A DNA stretch of 64,000 bases from Trifolium pratense. Taxonomy: Eukaryota > Streptophyta > Magnoliopsida > Fabales > Fabaceae. Every line of letters begins with the position of its first letter. Position 1 is the first letter of the stretch. Positions 34,872 to 45,913 of the stretch are shown in pieces. The notes below the pieces were generated by a model. It was not told where the DNA came from. It saw only the letters and a program-made list of their open reading frames with translations, and ran no database searches. The stretch lies in NCBI RefSeq assembly GCF_020283565.1, contig NC_060063.1, forward strand, positions 39,332,635 through 39,396,634, written 5' to 3'. The position numbers and the translations under genes were made by a program.

Positions 34872-36855
34872 TATTCTGTAAGTGATCTGTTCGGGCAGTA
34901 AGTTTTATGTTTGTTTTATTTGTTGACAATGTGAACTTCCAATTGATTTATTCTGTTACTGGTAATATCATGTGTATAATAATTGCTATTTTTGAATAAT
35001 ACATTTCATAGTAGAGTTCATAAAATTACTCTGATTTTGTTACATAGAATGTGAACATTTCTTTTGACGTGCAAAAATGTTGTAGGATCCTCATTCATCT
35101 TGGCAGAGCTTTGAAATCTATATGAAGTGATCCTTTCCTTTGCCTTCAAGCTAGCTAGACTCTTTATGTTTTGCTATGACCACAATGGTGTTTGCTTGAT
35201 TTCAGTGTCGTTTTCAACACGTTGTTTGGTGAGTTAACCCTCTGACTTGTGAGTTATTGTTAAAAACAAAAAAAAAATTATTGAATCTCTGTAGGTCATC
35301 CATATTTTAAATAAGCCTTGCTTAAAAAGGTGCATTTCTACATATCTTATCAGGCTGTGTTGTTTAGTCTTGTGATGGTGTGGTTCTATTTTGTTTTGGG
35401 TGTTTGCTGCGTCGTTTTGATCGTACTGTATTGATTTTAAATGTCATTTAATATAATTTTGTAGATATATATATTATTTGATCCTTCTAGGTGTAACTCA
35501 TGTGATGCCATGGTTTTCATATATAAAACATGTAGTTAGTCATCAGTATTCAGTATATGTTGGTAAGTGCTAAATGTATATACTTATAATGAATGTTTGG
35601 CATATACTTCTTTTTTATATATCTATCTGTCAACAATCACCATTATCCTAGGCAAGTCGAGTTTTCATTGTTAATTAAGCATTAAATTAAATATAAGACT
35701 TGATCCCTATTATCATTGAACCAAAACCTATTAGCACGGACCATGTTGGAAAAACTTAAAAAGAACCTATTAAAAGTAGGTTCCACGAGTTCCTTGTGCA
35801 AAGCTTCCTTGTAGCTTGAAATTGAAATTTTGTTAGTGATCGTAGTGTTATGTTTCAATAGCTAACACATTCACCCAAATGCCATTCCAAGTATAGAATC
35901 AGATTCCATAGTTGCTTCTGGTAGAGATCTTAGACATGGTTTTATATCTTTGACGAATAATTATTTGTTTCCTCTTATTTTCAGGATAGCGATGTCTTGT
36001 AGCTACTTATGGTTTGAATATAAATGTGCTTCAGGGTGTTTTTTTTCTTCTTATATTATTATTATTATTATGATTGTTGTTGTTGTCAACCCTTAATGTA
36101 TTAAAATCTTGCATAAATTTGCTGTCTTGCTGTCCATTATGCAGATTTGTTTGGAGTATCATGTCCATGTGGTTGCCTTCTTGCTATTGGCATGAGAATC
36201 TCCTATTTCTAGGTATTGTCGTGTTGCTTAGTCTTGTGATGGTGTGGTTCTATTTTGTTTTGGGTGTCTTGCTGCATCATTTTAATCGTCCTGTATTGGT
36301 TTTAAATGTTTTTGCAGTGTTCATGTATGTATCTTTGTAGCTAATTATGTATTGTTTAGCCAAAACAAGTTTAGGTTATCTGCATTTTTTTATAGGTTGA
36401 GTATTGTCTAAGATTTGTAGCTTGCAGAGTATGAATAAATGTCCACTACATACAATATAGATTCTCTGCATTTTTTAACAGGTTGAGTCCTAACTGGTTT
36501 AAAATATAATGATTTTATCATACATTTGAAAGAGTACTTTTTACTTCTAGACAAAATTATTTATGTTATAATTCCTTTTTAGTCAATTTGATTCACATTA
36601 TTTCTGTTTCCAATATAAGGATAAAAAAGGTTGTGTTTCCAATAACTTAAGGGAGGTTTGTGTCTATTTTAAAACTAGAGGGAGTGTCTGTGTCATTTAA
36701 AGAAAACTCAGGGGAGGTGAGTGTATTTTGCCCTTAAATAAATAAATTCATTTATGATTTGTGTTATGTTGATTGGATATCGATTGACTTTCTTTATGAG
36801 AGAAAACTCGTGATTATATCATATATGGGCCAATTTATGTCCTATTTAAATTGAC
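34872..36855. other. 3' flank of the F-box/RNI gene with repeated flank fragments
   Basis: No gene was seen. Several blocks are internally duplicated. 35225-35345 resembles 31690-31840. 35768-35970 resembles 30985-31200. 35340-35440 resembles 36210-36310 (TTAGTCTTGTGATGGTGTGG). These look like shared flanks of former tandem F-box gene copies. The frame 36074-36340 lies in one of these blocks and is not recognised. Confidence 0.6.
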
Positions 36856-36872
36856 TTATTTGAATTTATCTA

Positions 36873-37002
36873 ATTTTTTTTTTTTTTTGAAGAAGCTAAA
36901 TTAGCCCACCCAAATTGGCACCAGAGAGAATCGAACCTCAGACCTCAAGAGGAGCACACTCTCAGGTCTCAAGCCAATAAAATGCACCAACCCAAGTGAG
37001 TG
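36873..37002 (-). mobile_element. tRNA-derived SINE, minus orientation
   Basis: The minus strand has a B-box GAGGTTCGATTCTC and a 3' poly(A), seen as a T-run at 36874-36888. It is flanked by direct repeats TTATTTGAATTTATCTA (36856-36872 and 37003-37019). It differs in sequence from the SINE at 29166. Confidence 0.85.
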
Positions 37003-37063
37003 TTATTTGAATTTATCTATTGATCTCAAGTATTTGTAAGACTGTTTCAACGAACTTATAGAA

Positions 37064-37321
37064 GATGTTTTCTCTCCCCACCTCCCGTGAATCTTTTATA
37101 CCCCCAATATTTCAATTTTGCCCTTGCAGAAAAATTCGGTTCGCAGAAACCGAATTTTTACTAGTGTAAATTTAGAGTAAATTTCGGTTTTTAGAAACTG
37201 AAATTTGTTTTCAAGGCAAAAAAAAAAACTTTGCTTTCTACAAACTGAAGTTGTTTTCAAAGGCAAAATTGAAATTCAGGGGGATAAAAGATTCACCTGG
37301 GAGGTGGGGAGAGAAAACATT
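37064..37321. mobile_element. 258-bp Mutator-like MITE
   Basis: Terminal inverted repeats of about 57 bp, starting (G/A)ATGTTTTCTCTCCCCACC, are flanked by the 9-bp target-site duplication CTTATAGAA (37055-37063, 37322-37330). The 9-bp duplication and long arms fit a non-autonomous Mutator-like element. Confidence 0.88.
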
Positions 37322-37529
37322 CTTATAGAAACAACTTAATTATGACAAGCTTGGACCAATTCATGTATTGGTCTAAATTACACCACTTTTTTCCACCTTA
37401 GATTAAATCATTTCACCAAATTTTATCATGGTCTAACAACACAAAATTTGACTCATCAACTCTGTATTTGTCTCTCCTTCCTTCTCTCTCCTTTGCTAAA
37501 TATATGGTTCTTTAGAGAATTAATTGCTC

Positions 37530-37993
37530 AAAAATCAAATGGAATGCCTCTAATCACCATTCCTCTGACCAAACTTGTGGATTCTGGTGCTAGCAAAGCT
37601 GTGTCAAATTTATCCTTGAGCCTCTTTAAGGCATTCAGAAAACTCCGTTTGAATCTTACTAAAAGACTTGATTTCTGCTTGGTTAATCTACGATGGACGG
37701 TGTTGGACCAATTCCAATTTGTGAGCAAAGGACAGCTGGTAAGGAGTGCAAGGAAGGATGAATGAATCGGTGAGCTTGTCACAGCCGCTGACATTAATAG
37801 ACACCAAACCTGCAAGGAATGTACAGAGTTGATTAAAAAGCCGATCATGCAAAAAGTTTGCACGTTGAAGATCTAGATGCTGCAGAGATGGACACTTAGA
37901 CAAGAGACTAAGAGTAGAGATACAGAATAGTTATAATTGTAGCAATCTTGTAGAATAAGTTTGGTCAAGGAGGCGATTGAAGTGCTAGAGCCT
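37530..37993 (-). pseudogene. Decayed F-box/RNI-LRR fragment
   Basis: On the minus strand KLILQDCYNYNYS, then SKCPSLQHLDLQRANFLHD, then FLAGLVSINVSGCDKLTDS closely parallels residues about 320-390 of the gene at 33072. Frameshifts follow. Its 5' side is cut exactly where the Tourist-like element begins (37996), and no continuation is seen beyond it. Confidence 0.88.
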
Positions 37994-38984
37994 TAAGGTC
38001 CGTTTGGTTAATAGAAGAGACGAAAGGGGAGGGATTTTAATTGAGGGGAGGGAAGAGGAGCGGGGAAATTTTAATTATTTATGTGTTTGGTTTAAAATAG
38101 AAGAGGGGAGAGGAGGTAAAGAATTTTGACTACAAATATGTTAATATGTTTGATTCGGAGGAGGAGGGGAGAGATTATTAAATTAATTTATTTTTTTATC
38201 CTTATAATCTTATCACAAATTCACTTTCATGAACAATTGAGCAGAACATGAAAACTCGATTAACAAAAAAAAAAAAACTGTGATAACTCAATAACCAAAA
38301 ACTCCATAAATAATGAAACACAAAAGTTTTAACCAAAAATTCATTGTTAAAAAATATTAAAGCACTTCTAATACATTACAATAAAAAGAATAATTATAAA
38401 ACAGTATATTAAAAATAAAAAACAAAATGGTTAGAAAATTAGTGTACAAAATAATAGAAAACATGTTTGTTACCAATGTTATAAATGAATAAGCTTAAGT
38501 AACAATGCTTAAAAAAAGTAAACGTAACAAAAAAAATTGAAAACATAAGAAAAAATGTATTCGTGTAAGGTATAAAAAATATTACGTACATATATATATA
38601 AAAAAACATTATGTAACAAAAATAAATGGATATCAAGAATTAGCACAAACGTTCAAAAAAGAATTAGCACAAAAAGGGTTGCATTGGATATTGAAAGTAC
38701 ATATGTAACAAAATGATTTGGAAAAAAAATTAGAAAGTTGCAAACATAAATATTTTTTTGATATTTTAAAATAATTATGAGGACAATTATGTCAACATAA
38801 TTAAAATTAGGGGCACGCTAAACAGTGTCATCAGAGCACTTGTTAAGCATACTAAAAAAGGAAAGTGCCGTTAAAAAAAACTAAAGAAGGAAAGTAAATG
38901 ATAAAGTTAATGTTAGAAAGATAATTTTTTTTTAATGTATTTAATGTATTAAATGCACAAGTTTCAAAGGAAAACTTCTATATT

Positions 38985-39335
38985 ATTATGTTTGGTGCAC
39001 ATGATAGGATATTGACAGGATATGATAGGATACTGATAGGATAAACACTTATCCTATCATGTGTTTGGAGCACACATGATAAAAAAATATGATAGCATTA
39101 TGGTATCCTATCATGTGTTTAGTGCAACTTAATATTGACAATAAAAAGGGCCCGTTTAATTTGGTGCGCAGGATATGATAATGACATGATAGGATATAAA
39201 CAGGATAAGAATAAGATATGATATAAGAAGGATAGCAGTTATCCTATCATGTGTTTAGTGCACACTGAATAACAAACATGATAACTATCATATCATGTTT
39301 TTAATACATACTCTCGCATAATAATATGATAAAAT
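38985..39335. repeat. Two GGATA-type MITE copies in tandem
   Basis: GTTTGGTGCACATGATAGGATA (from about 38991) and GGGCCCGTTTAATTTGGTGC (from about 39149) begin two related copies of the family found at 14799-18078. Both contain TATCCTATCATGTGTTT. The second continues to about 39335 with the same internal bases as 16930-16990. Confidence 0.65.
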
Positions 39336-39344
39336 ATAGGCTTA

Positions 39345-39510
39345 ATTGCATATTTGCTCCCTTGTCTTTATTTTAGGTTTCAAGTTGGTCTCTTATCTTT
39401 TAAAAGTTTTAAATTGGTCCCTTATCTTTTCTTCCGTTTAATAAGTTAGTCCCTCCCGTCAATTTTTCGACTAACACTGTTAGATGTAGACACGTGGCAA
39501 ACAAAAATTG
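39345..39510. repeat. Dispersed legume repeat ('ttggtccct' type)
   Basis: AGGCTTAATTGCATATTTG, then TTTCAAGTTGGTC, then AAATTGGTCCC occur in series. The same family is at 46925-47020. The superfamily is not certain. Confidence 0.55.
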
Positions 39511-39914
39511 GGGTAAGGAGGAATTTTGCTCCTCTCCTCCCACCTCTAAAAATTGAACCAAACACATTTAACTAAAAATATTTTCTCATATTCCTTGAAA
39601 AACTTTGTCAAAAAAAAATAATATTTCCTCACATTCCATCCCATCCTCTCCAAAAACCCCCAACCAAACACACCCTTAAGCATCAAATCAATAACGGAGG
39701 TCGGCCTATTTCTTTAAATAGAGCAGATCAAGGGTTTTTTTATAAGCTTATTTAGCTAAAAAAAGTCGGACTTTAGGCCATTAAAAAAGTGTTTTAGATC
39801 TACTAGACCGACCTATTTAAATAAAGTCGAATAATATTTCTACAATTATTATTATTATTATATGTCTTAAAAAAACTATTATTATTCTATATTAAAATTC
39901 GCACTTTGATTAAA

Positions 39915-40720
39915 GAGAAGTGCTATACACACCCCTCTAACACACTCCAATTATAACTTGCCACATCATGAGTTTTTTATATTTTTGTACGGGTTACCGT
40001 TTCAAGTGTAACATTTTTATTTTATTTTTTATTATTATTAATTATTTGGTTCAGCTTTTCGTCTTCTTCTGCAATCTCAACCTCCCACCATCAATATTGT
40101 CTTCGTGTGAAGTTCCAAATTCAACAATCCAAACTCTAAAAACATTATAACAACCCAAAACATAATTTTGTTGGATACAAAGTTATAGAATTAAAAATTG
40201 AAATCACAAAAACTGAATTTTTCATCTTCCTGATCCAGATTTGCAAAGTGAGAGAGTGATTGAGAAAAACGAGTAATAACCAAGTTGAATTCTGCAAATT
40301 TTGTCACCAAGGAAGTTCAATTTGAAGACATTGTTCAAAGTAAAGATTTGGATCGAAGGTGTTCGTTCACATTACAGATTTTCCATTTGTTGTCTTGGAA
40401 AACAGTTTAAATAGATGTTGAGCGAGTAGTTATTTCTAAGAAGAAAGTCTTTTGACATGCATTAACCAGGAGACCAAGTGATAGAGACCAAATCTGCAGA
40501 GATATTGGTGCGTACAAGATTTGGAGGAGAAAGTGAAGGTGGAAGATGAGAAGTTCAATCCAAATAATAATAATATTAAAAATAATTAAAAGTTAAACTC
40601 TCTCTCTTCACTTGCAAATCCGGTCATCAGGTAAAAGCTAAAAAGAAATGAGTGATGTGTCATAAATAGATTGGAGTGTGTTTAAGGGGTGTGTTAGAGG
40701 GTGTGACCCTAGCATTCCTC
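39915..40720. mobile_element. Non-autonomous Mutator-like element, 806 bp
   Basis: Ends GAGAAGTGCTATACACACCC and, inverted, GAGGAATGCTAGGGTCACAC continue into CTCTAACACACxCC. They are flanked by the 9-bp duplication TTGATTAAA (39906-39914, 40721-40729). No transposase was seen. The interior contains short exon-like, higher-complexity DNA (40040-40560) that I cannot assign. It interrupts an older repeat whose pieces are at 39690-39830 and 41030-41130. Confidence 0.85.
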
Positions 40721-41159
40721 TTGATTAAATTATAAATCTATTAGTTTTTTTTTCGGTATAGTTTAAGTTTATTAATTTGTTGTGTCAAAAAAAAAGTTTA
40801 TTAATTCGCATTAATTTTTCACATATTATAAACTAAAATTGAAATATGATGTCATATGTAGTCAAATTCTTTAAAATATCATGTTAAATATATAAAAAAA
40901 GAAAGCTAAATCTCATTAGTTTATTAGTTCATTAGTATATTTAAAAATAAATATAATTATTTATTTAAATATGTTCATGTGAAATAAGTTTTTAAACATG
41001 TTCATAGGCCATGTTAGGCTTTCAAAAGGCCAAACATAGACCTAAAAAATAAGCCTATATGACAGACCACAAGTCGGGCTTGACAAAGCTAGCTCGGCCT
41101 AGCCCATTCCAAACCCTAATTATATTAGTGCATAGACTCACATTCAAAATTTTATACAT

Positions 41160-41380
41160 ATGAAAGTAACTTATGTAAAAAAAAAAAAATGCCTTATGTT
41201 ATGATGAGTTTGTTAATAAAAGATTTTTGCTGCTAAAAAAAATGTGTCTTATGTTATGATGACTTTGTTAATAAAAGATTTTTGTAGATTTTTATTGCTA
41301 CTAAAAAAAATCAAGGGTATTGTTGGTATTTTGAAAAGTCCACATCAAAACTCAGGTATCCTCTTTATATATAGTATAGA
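41160..41380 (-). mobile_element. Helitron-like 5' end, minus orientation
   Basis: The minus strand begins TCTATACTATATATAAAG at 41380 and reads leftward into TGTGGACTTTTCAAAATACC. It is homologous to 32665-32880. A segment of about 54 bp is tandemly repeated inside (GTTATGATGA(G/C)TTTGTTAAT at 41197 and 41257). The base before TC is T, not the A expected for a perfect Helitron site. Confidence 0.55.
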
Positions 41381-41579
41381 AGAAGTATAGATATAGATAT
41401 AGATAGATAGATGTACCATAGGGATAAAAAAATAAAAAAATTCACCTCAATTTGCCTATTTCCCAGGTAGCCCCTTGATTGAGGAGTCACTTTATAACTT
41501 AGAGGTACTTGAATGTTAACCCGGGTCAGAAACAAAAAAAATACTTAAATTTGACAAAACAAAAAAAAAAATACAATTT

Positions 41580-41627
41580 GTATATCATATTTTATCGGTA
41601 AATGTTAACCCGGGGCAGTTACACTAG
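41580..41627 (+). mobile_element. Degenerate Helitron 3' end
   Basis: TGTTAACCCGGGGCAGTT, then ACA, then CTAG (41624-41627), followed by T, resembles the termini at 13552 and 16048, but the hairpin is decayed. Confidence 0.5.
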
Positions 41628-41731
41628 TTATATACATACATGCTACCTCAATTTTGAAATCGCATACCACTTTCTCGTCTCCCTCCTCCTTTCTTCCCTG
41701 AAAACAAAACACAGTATGGACCCTAGCTAGG

Positions 41732-41965
41732 GATATTCAGAAAAGTGATGAATGGTTTCGTCCAGGTTTTGGGGAAAGATTGAATCTGAACCATGAGCAT
41801 CCAACTTATAGGGTGTTAGACATCTTGGCGGAAGGTGTTCAGGCGGAAGGTCTTCTTCGTCAAATGCCTTTGACAGAAGAGGAAAGGAACGCTATTCTTG
41901 GAGCTCCGGTGATCGCACCGGCGGTTGCACCGGCACCGCCGGTGGCACCGCCGGCGAATCCCTAG
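41732..41965 (+). other. Unrecognised open frame with Ala/Pro-rich tail
   Basis: This frame has codon structure unlike the surrounding AT-rich DNA. It reads DIQKSDEWFRPGFGE, then LNLNHEHPTYRVLDILAEGV, then an Ala/Pro-rich end (APAPPVAPPANP) and a stop. No in-frame ATG precedes 41780 (inner ATG gives 61 codons); an ATG at 41716 is in another frame and soon meets a stop. It may be an exon or pseudogene fragment. I do not recognise the family. Confidence 0.35.
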
Positions 41966-42948
41966 ATTTGTACACAGAGGAGATGAATTTACAACTCTCT
42001 TTGTAAATTCATCGTCCTTTTAATTTATGGTAACTTTTCATGTCCTTTCTTGCATACTCATTCTCTTATCTGTTGCATTGCATACTCAAATATTCTTATC
42101 TGTTCTTGTAAATTTCTTGTCTGTTCTTGCATACTCATTGAAAACGCATGAGATCGGTGGAATCTCCGTTCAACTGCGTTCCTGTTTGAAACCTAGAAAT
42201 TTCGGGTTCATGAGTATTTTCGATTCGTTTTTTCTAAATTGAAACACTAATTTTGACATCATATAACATAAAGAAAGAAAGATTTTATGCTCATAATTAT
42301 TACCACTAGAACATTAGAACTATGAAGAAAGATTTTATGCTTGTTTTATCCATTTATTTTCAACAATATTGGGATATTTGCTAAGTTCTACATGTGCAGG
42401 TAATTGGCTGGTCAACGTGATTTTCTGAGTATCTTTTCCTGGAGAGAAGTTGGGCCAAGGATGAAAACACATTGAAAGTAAGTGTTACTAAATTTTACCT
42501 GGAGAGTATTATTTTGTGTCATGCCCATAATAAGAGATTTCATTCTTGTGGTTGTTATAATGTTTTTTTTTCTTACTTGTGCATATAGTTTCCTCTCTTA
42601 CTGTACAATCATTCTGATTAAATTTGGGAATCTCATTTGAATGTTTCATCAGCTTATTTGCTGTCAGGTATAAAGCGGTTGAGTGATTTCCCTCTTCCTT
42701 TTTGGTTGGCTCTCTTCGTAGAAAGAACACATTTTACAAATGTCAAACTATTAGCTGCTTAGGAATATGCAACCTCCACTGGATTGCCTGTTCCTAGAAA
42801 CTAAGGTGAAATATAATTTTTGTATTCTTTACTTACCATTATCAATGATGGTATCTGTTGTTTTATTGTAGAGAACCTCTGTCAGCACTCATGGTTATTT
42901 TGTTTCTTTAAAAACTGATATATATTGTCAACAAATTATTATCTGCAG

Positions 42949-43258
42949 CTGAGATAACACTACTCGAGGACATTATCATTGTTTACAAATTTGTGCAAGA
43001 CGTGCATATCTTCGTCATTGGTGGTGATGATGAGATGAGCTCATTTTGTCATCTGTTCTACCAGGCTTCTTTGACGCAGTCACCCTTTTGCTGAGGTATT
43101 TATGGTTGTACTTTGTTAATTATTTCGTATCAAAATTTAATTGAAAGTCAGGTGGGTATTTACTCATATGTGTGTTCCTTTTACTGGAACAATGTTGACA
43201 AAAGTGAGGCACTTGAGAACATTCTTTATGCCTTGCCTAGATTGTTGATGGAGGGTAT
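42949..43258 (+). pseudogene. Coatomer subunit zeta fragment (COPI)
   Basis: An exon-like block after CTGCAG encodes [20 protein letters not shown]. Then, after loss of one base near 43036, it encodes [11 protein letters not shown], ending at a GT donor (43096). A second block (43185-43258) reads NNVDKSEALENI. These are hallmarks of coatomer zeta, a small COPI coat subunit for Golgi-ER vesicles. The frameshift and missing N-terminal exons mark it as a pseudogene. It abuts the start of duplication copy B at 43288. Confidence 0.85.
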
Positions 43259-43287
43259 GTATATATTGGGTATGTATGTATGTATTT

Positions 43288-45637
43288 AGGAATTTGCCTG
43301 TTTCTCACTGTGAAAAGCTGCATAACTTTGGGGTTGTAGCATGAAGGTAACTCTTTATTTTGGCATAGGATATGCAATATGTGTACCATCCACTCAGTTT
43401 TATGTTATTTAGAATTGATTGAGTGTTTTTTAATGGATTGAAATACTTTTTCTTTTATTATCATGGCTTTTTATTGAGTGTTGATTATGTTGAGCTGCAA
43501 ACAGTTTTTATAAATCCCTTTGTCCCATGTTATATTATTGCTTGATAAATTAATTAGCAGTGTGCGGGAAGTTTTCTATGAATGAGATAAGAGAAATTAC
43601 ATATGTGCTTCTTGTACCAGGATTTCTGATATATTTATCCACTGATGTATAGGACATGGTTACTTGTTCACATGATTATTGTATTTTTATCAAACATTAC
43701 ACCTCTAGTTTATGCCATTGAAAGTGGATGTCAAATTTAGCTCTAAATAGTGAAGTTCATTTGACAATCTAAATTTTGTAAAGGTGTATTGCTTAAGTGA
43801 GTTTTACTTTTCATATTCACACGTATGCCTTCAACAACAACATTCTCATTTCTTCATGCAGATCTAATTTGTTTATTTAAATATTTGTTATTAATAATTT
43901 TAATGGCATGCTTCAGTAATATGCTTTCTGTTTGGATATTAGGAACTCCTGGGATATGTTAATTATGTTTGTATTCTTTTAGGATATTAGTGAACTCTTA
44001 GGGTAAGTTATGTTATTTTGCTTTCTGTTAGGATTTTAGGAACTCTTAGGGTATGTTAATTATGTTATTTTTGAATTCTGTTTTATAATTTTGTAGTTAT
44101 GCGATTGTGACTTGTTATATTTGTTGTTGGTTGAACCATAACATATTTACTTTTAACATATTGTGCTGTTTCTCAGTCCGTTTTTTATGTCTTGTTCTTT
44201 CCTTGCTGCAAAAGCGACTCCATGGATATTGTTTTCTTGACTTGAGGAGTTGTTGTATCAGTTGCTCATCTTTTATGCTCATCTTAATTCCTCGGGATGT
44301 ATAATATACTTTAGGAGTAACAACCTTTGTCACAAGTGGAATGCTACATTAGTTTCTGTCAGTCAAGTGCCTCACATTGCTGACCTTACTGTGATGTTTT
44401 TTGTTGATAAATATGCATAAAAATGTTTCTTATCATTGAGGGGGATGTTTGGGTGGGATTATCTGTTATGCTATGATGAGTTCTCAACAGTGGAGAAGAT
44501 GGCAGCAAATAATTGCTCATGAATCGGGCTTATAACACGCTTGTGGGTAACAACTTAAATACAGTTGAAGTATGCTTATTACACGTTTGAAAACAAAAGC
44601 TATTGCAGCATTCAAATGAATAATATTCTTTCTTGTGAGGAAGCCATGCATTCGACTTGAATTTGATTTTTTGTCATAATTATGTGTATTGTTATTCTTT
44701 TTTAATCCGGGTCTTGATGATCGCTTAATTTACCCGGTTAGTGATAACTAACCATGATGCAAATATGAACATACTTGTAGTCTGTCCTCCTTCTTGAGGT
44801 AAATGAAAATCAAGGGAGTAGGTAATGATAAGCAGGCAAAGATAGAATTCTCCAAAATACAATTCTGTTGTCAAACTTTTCTCTAAAGCAATGAATTACA
44901 TTTTCAAACTTTTGGGAACTTAGTAATGGATAGTGGTAAAACAGACAAATTCAAATCAAGTTCAAGATATTATGTTGAAATATTAAGAGTTTGAATATTG
45001 TTTATAATTACCTAATAATAGTTTGATGCAAATGACTGAACACTAATTCATCATCTATAGCAATATATACACTCATAAGTCATAATCCTAAATAAATAAG
45101 AAAATAGATATGTACCAAAGAAAAATAATAAGAAAATCGATAAAATAATAATATGAAAATGAAGTTTAATCCTTAAAACCAGATTCACGATACATTACAT
45201 AACCAAATTAAGCACAACAATGAATTGTGTCTAAAATCTAAATAGCTAACCAATACATCGTACTCAAGTGGTTAATGAGGTTCTCTTAGAATGAATCGTT
45301 CGGGAAAATCTGAGTTCGATTTCTGATGGAAATAATTCTTAGTTAGATTTTAATTATTTTGTGGCAGAACTTTTGATTACCAGAACCTTTTTCCCCGAGA
45401 ACAAGAGGGTTAATAAAAAAAGAAAAAATCTAAATAGCTAACACAATTCCAGGAAATGATTGTAGATCACGAGGTTGACTCTTCCACAATATCATACTAT
45501 CTTGCTTATGATCTTTCCACCTCGATGGCCTCAAATCTCTCACCACAAGCCATGTATTGAAATACTCTCTAAATTGTGTGATTAATCCATTTTTCAATGT
45601 CCAAACATGAACCCAATAATCTTGTCCTTCCCACCCT
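43288..45637. repeat. Segmental duplication copy B
   Basis: It begins inside the last 19 codons of the DnaJ gene (RNLPVSHCEKLHNFGVVA and stop) and runs through the DnaJ 3' flank to the WUN1-like gene. It lacks the copia element. The copia target GATGC is single and uninterrupted at 45025-45029. A short third copy of part of it lies at 46525-46640. Confidence 0.92.
45251..45425 (+). mobile_element. tRNA-derived SINE (copy B)
   Basis: This is the same insertion as at 29166, with A-box TACTCAAGTGGTTAATG, B-box AGTTCGATTTC and an A-rich tail. It is flanked by AAATCTAAATAGCTAAC (45234-45250 and 45426-45442). The right-hand repeat overlaps the stop codon of the WUN1-like gene. Confidence 0.9.
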
Positions 45638-45870
45638 TCAGTTATCACACAATCATGAATTGAAGTGACACTTCTTGGCTCAAATTTAAACCCTTTTTTG
45701 TGATCTGTTTCCCCTGTTAGCACCTTCATCATATGTTGACATTGTGGTGGACCATGAAACCAATACTCAAGATCACTTGCTAGTAATTTGGAAACCATTT
45801 CCATTGTTCCTTGACCCAAAAGTGCTTTGTAGAGCAGTTCAACTATAGAATTGTTTTGCATTTCAACCAT
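45430..45870 (-). CDS. Wound-induced protein 1-like (SnoaL/NTF2-fold), intact
   Basis: This intronless 146-aa protein matches the plant WUN1 family: DLEYWFHGPPQCQHMMKVLTG (residues about 33-53), then WEGQDYWVHVWTLKNGLITQ, then FREYFNTWLVVRD, and the C-terminal SFPGIVLAI. The fold is a SnoaL-like alpha+beta barrel; biochemical function is unknown, and family members are induced by wounding and stress. A TATA box, TATAAATA on the minus strand, lies at 45906-45913, about 36 bp before the ATG. The stop codon lies in a SINE target-site duplication. A broken copy is at 29354-29605. Confidence 0.9.
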   Translation of the reverse strand: MVEMQNNSIVELLYKALLGQGTMEMVSKLLASDLEYWFHGPPQCQHMMKVLTGETDHKKGFKFEPRSVTSIHDCVITEGWEGQDYWVHVWTLKNGLITQFREYFNTWLVVRDLRPSRWKDHKQDSMILWKSQPRDLQSFPGIVLAI

Positions 45871-45905
45871 ATGGTATATTTTTTTGATGTACTCTTAACC
45901 CTTTG

Positions 45906-45913
45906 TATTTATA
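45906..45913 (-). promoter_or_regulatory. TATA box of the WUN1-like gene
   Basis: TATAAATA on the minus strand stands 36 bp upstream of the start codon. With a usual 25-30 bp spacing the leader would be very short. It is a sequence match only. Confidence 0.45.

Larger units (their letters stand above)
37996..39675. mobile_element. Tourist-like element with nested repeats
   Basis: Ends AGGTCCGTTTGGTT and AACCAAACACACCC are inverted repeats (11 of 14 bases) flanked by TTA (37993-37995, 39676-39678). The interior at 38020-38180 and 39525-39660 is purine- or pyrimidine-rich on opposite strands, matching each other as extended arms. The centre contains a GGATA-type element and a dispersed legume repeat. 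No transposase was seen. Confidence 0.7.

Noticed and set aside
45025..45029. Copy B empty site as an excision scar of the copia element
   Set aside because: LTR retrotransposons do not excise cleanly, and a recombination event would leave a solo LTR; a true pre-insertion site is simpler.
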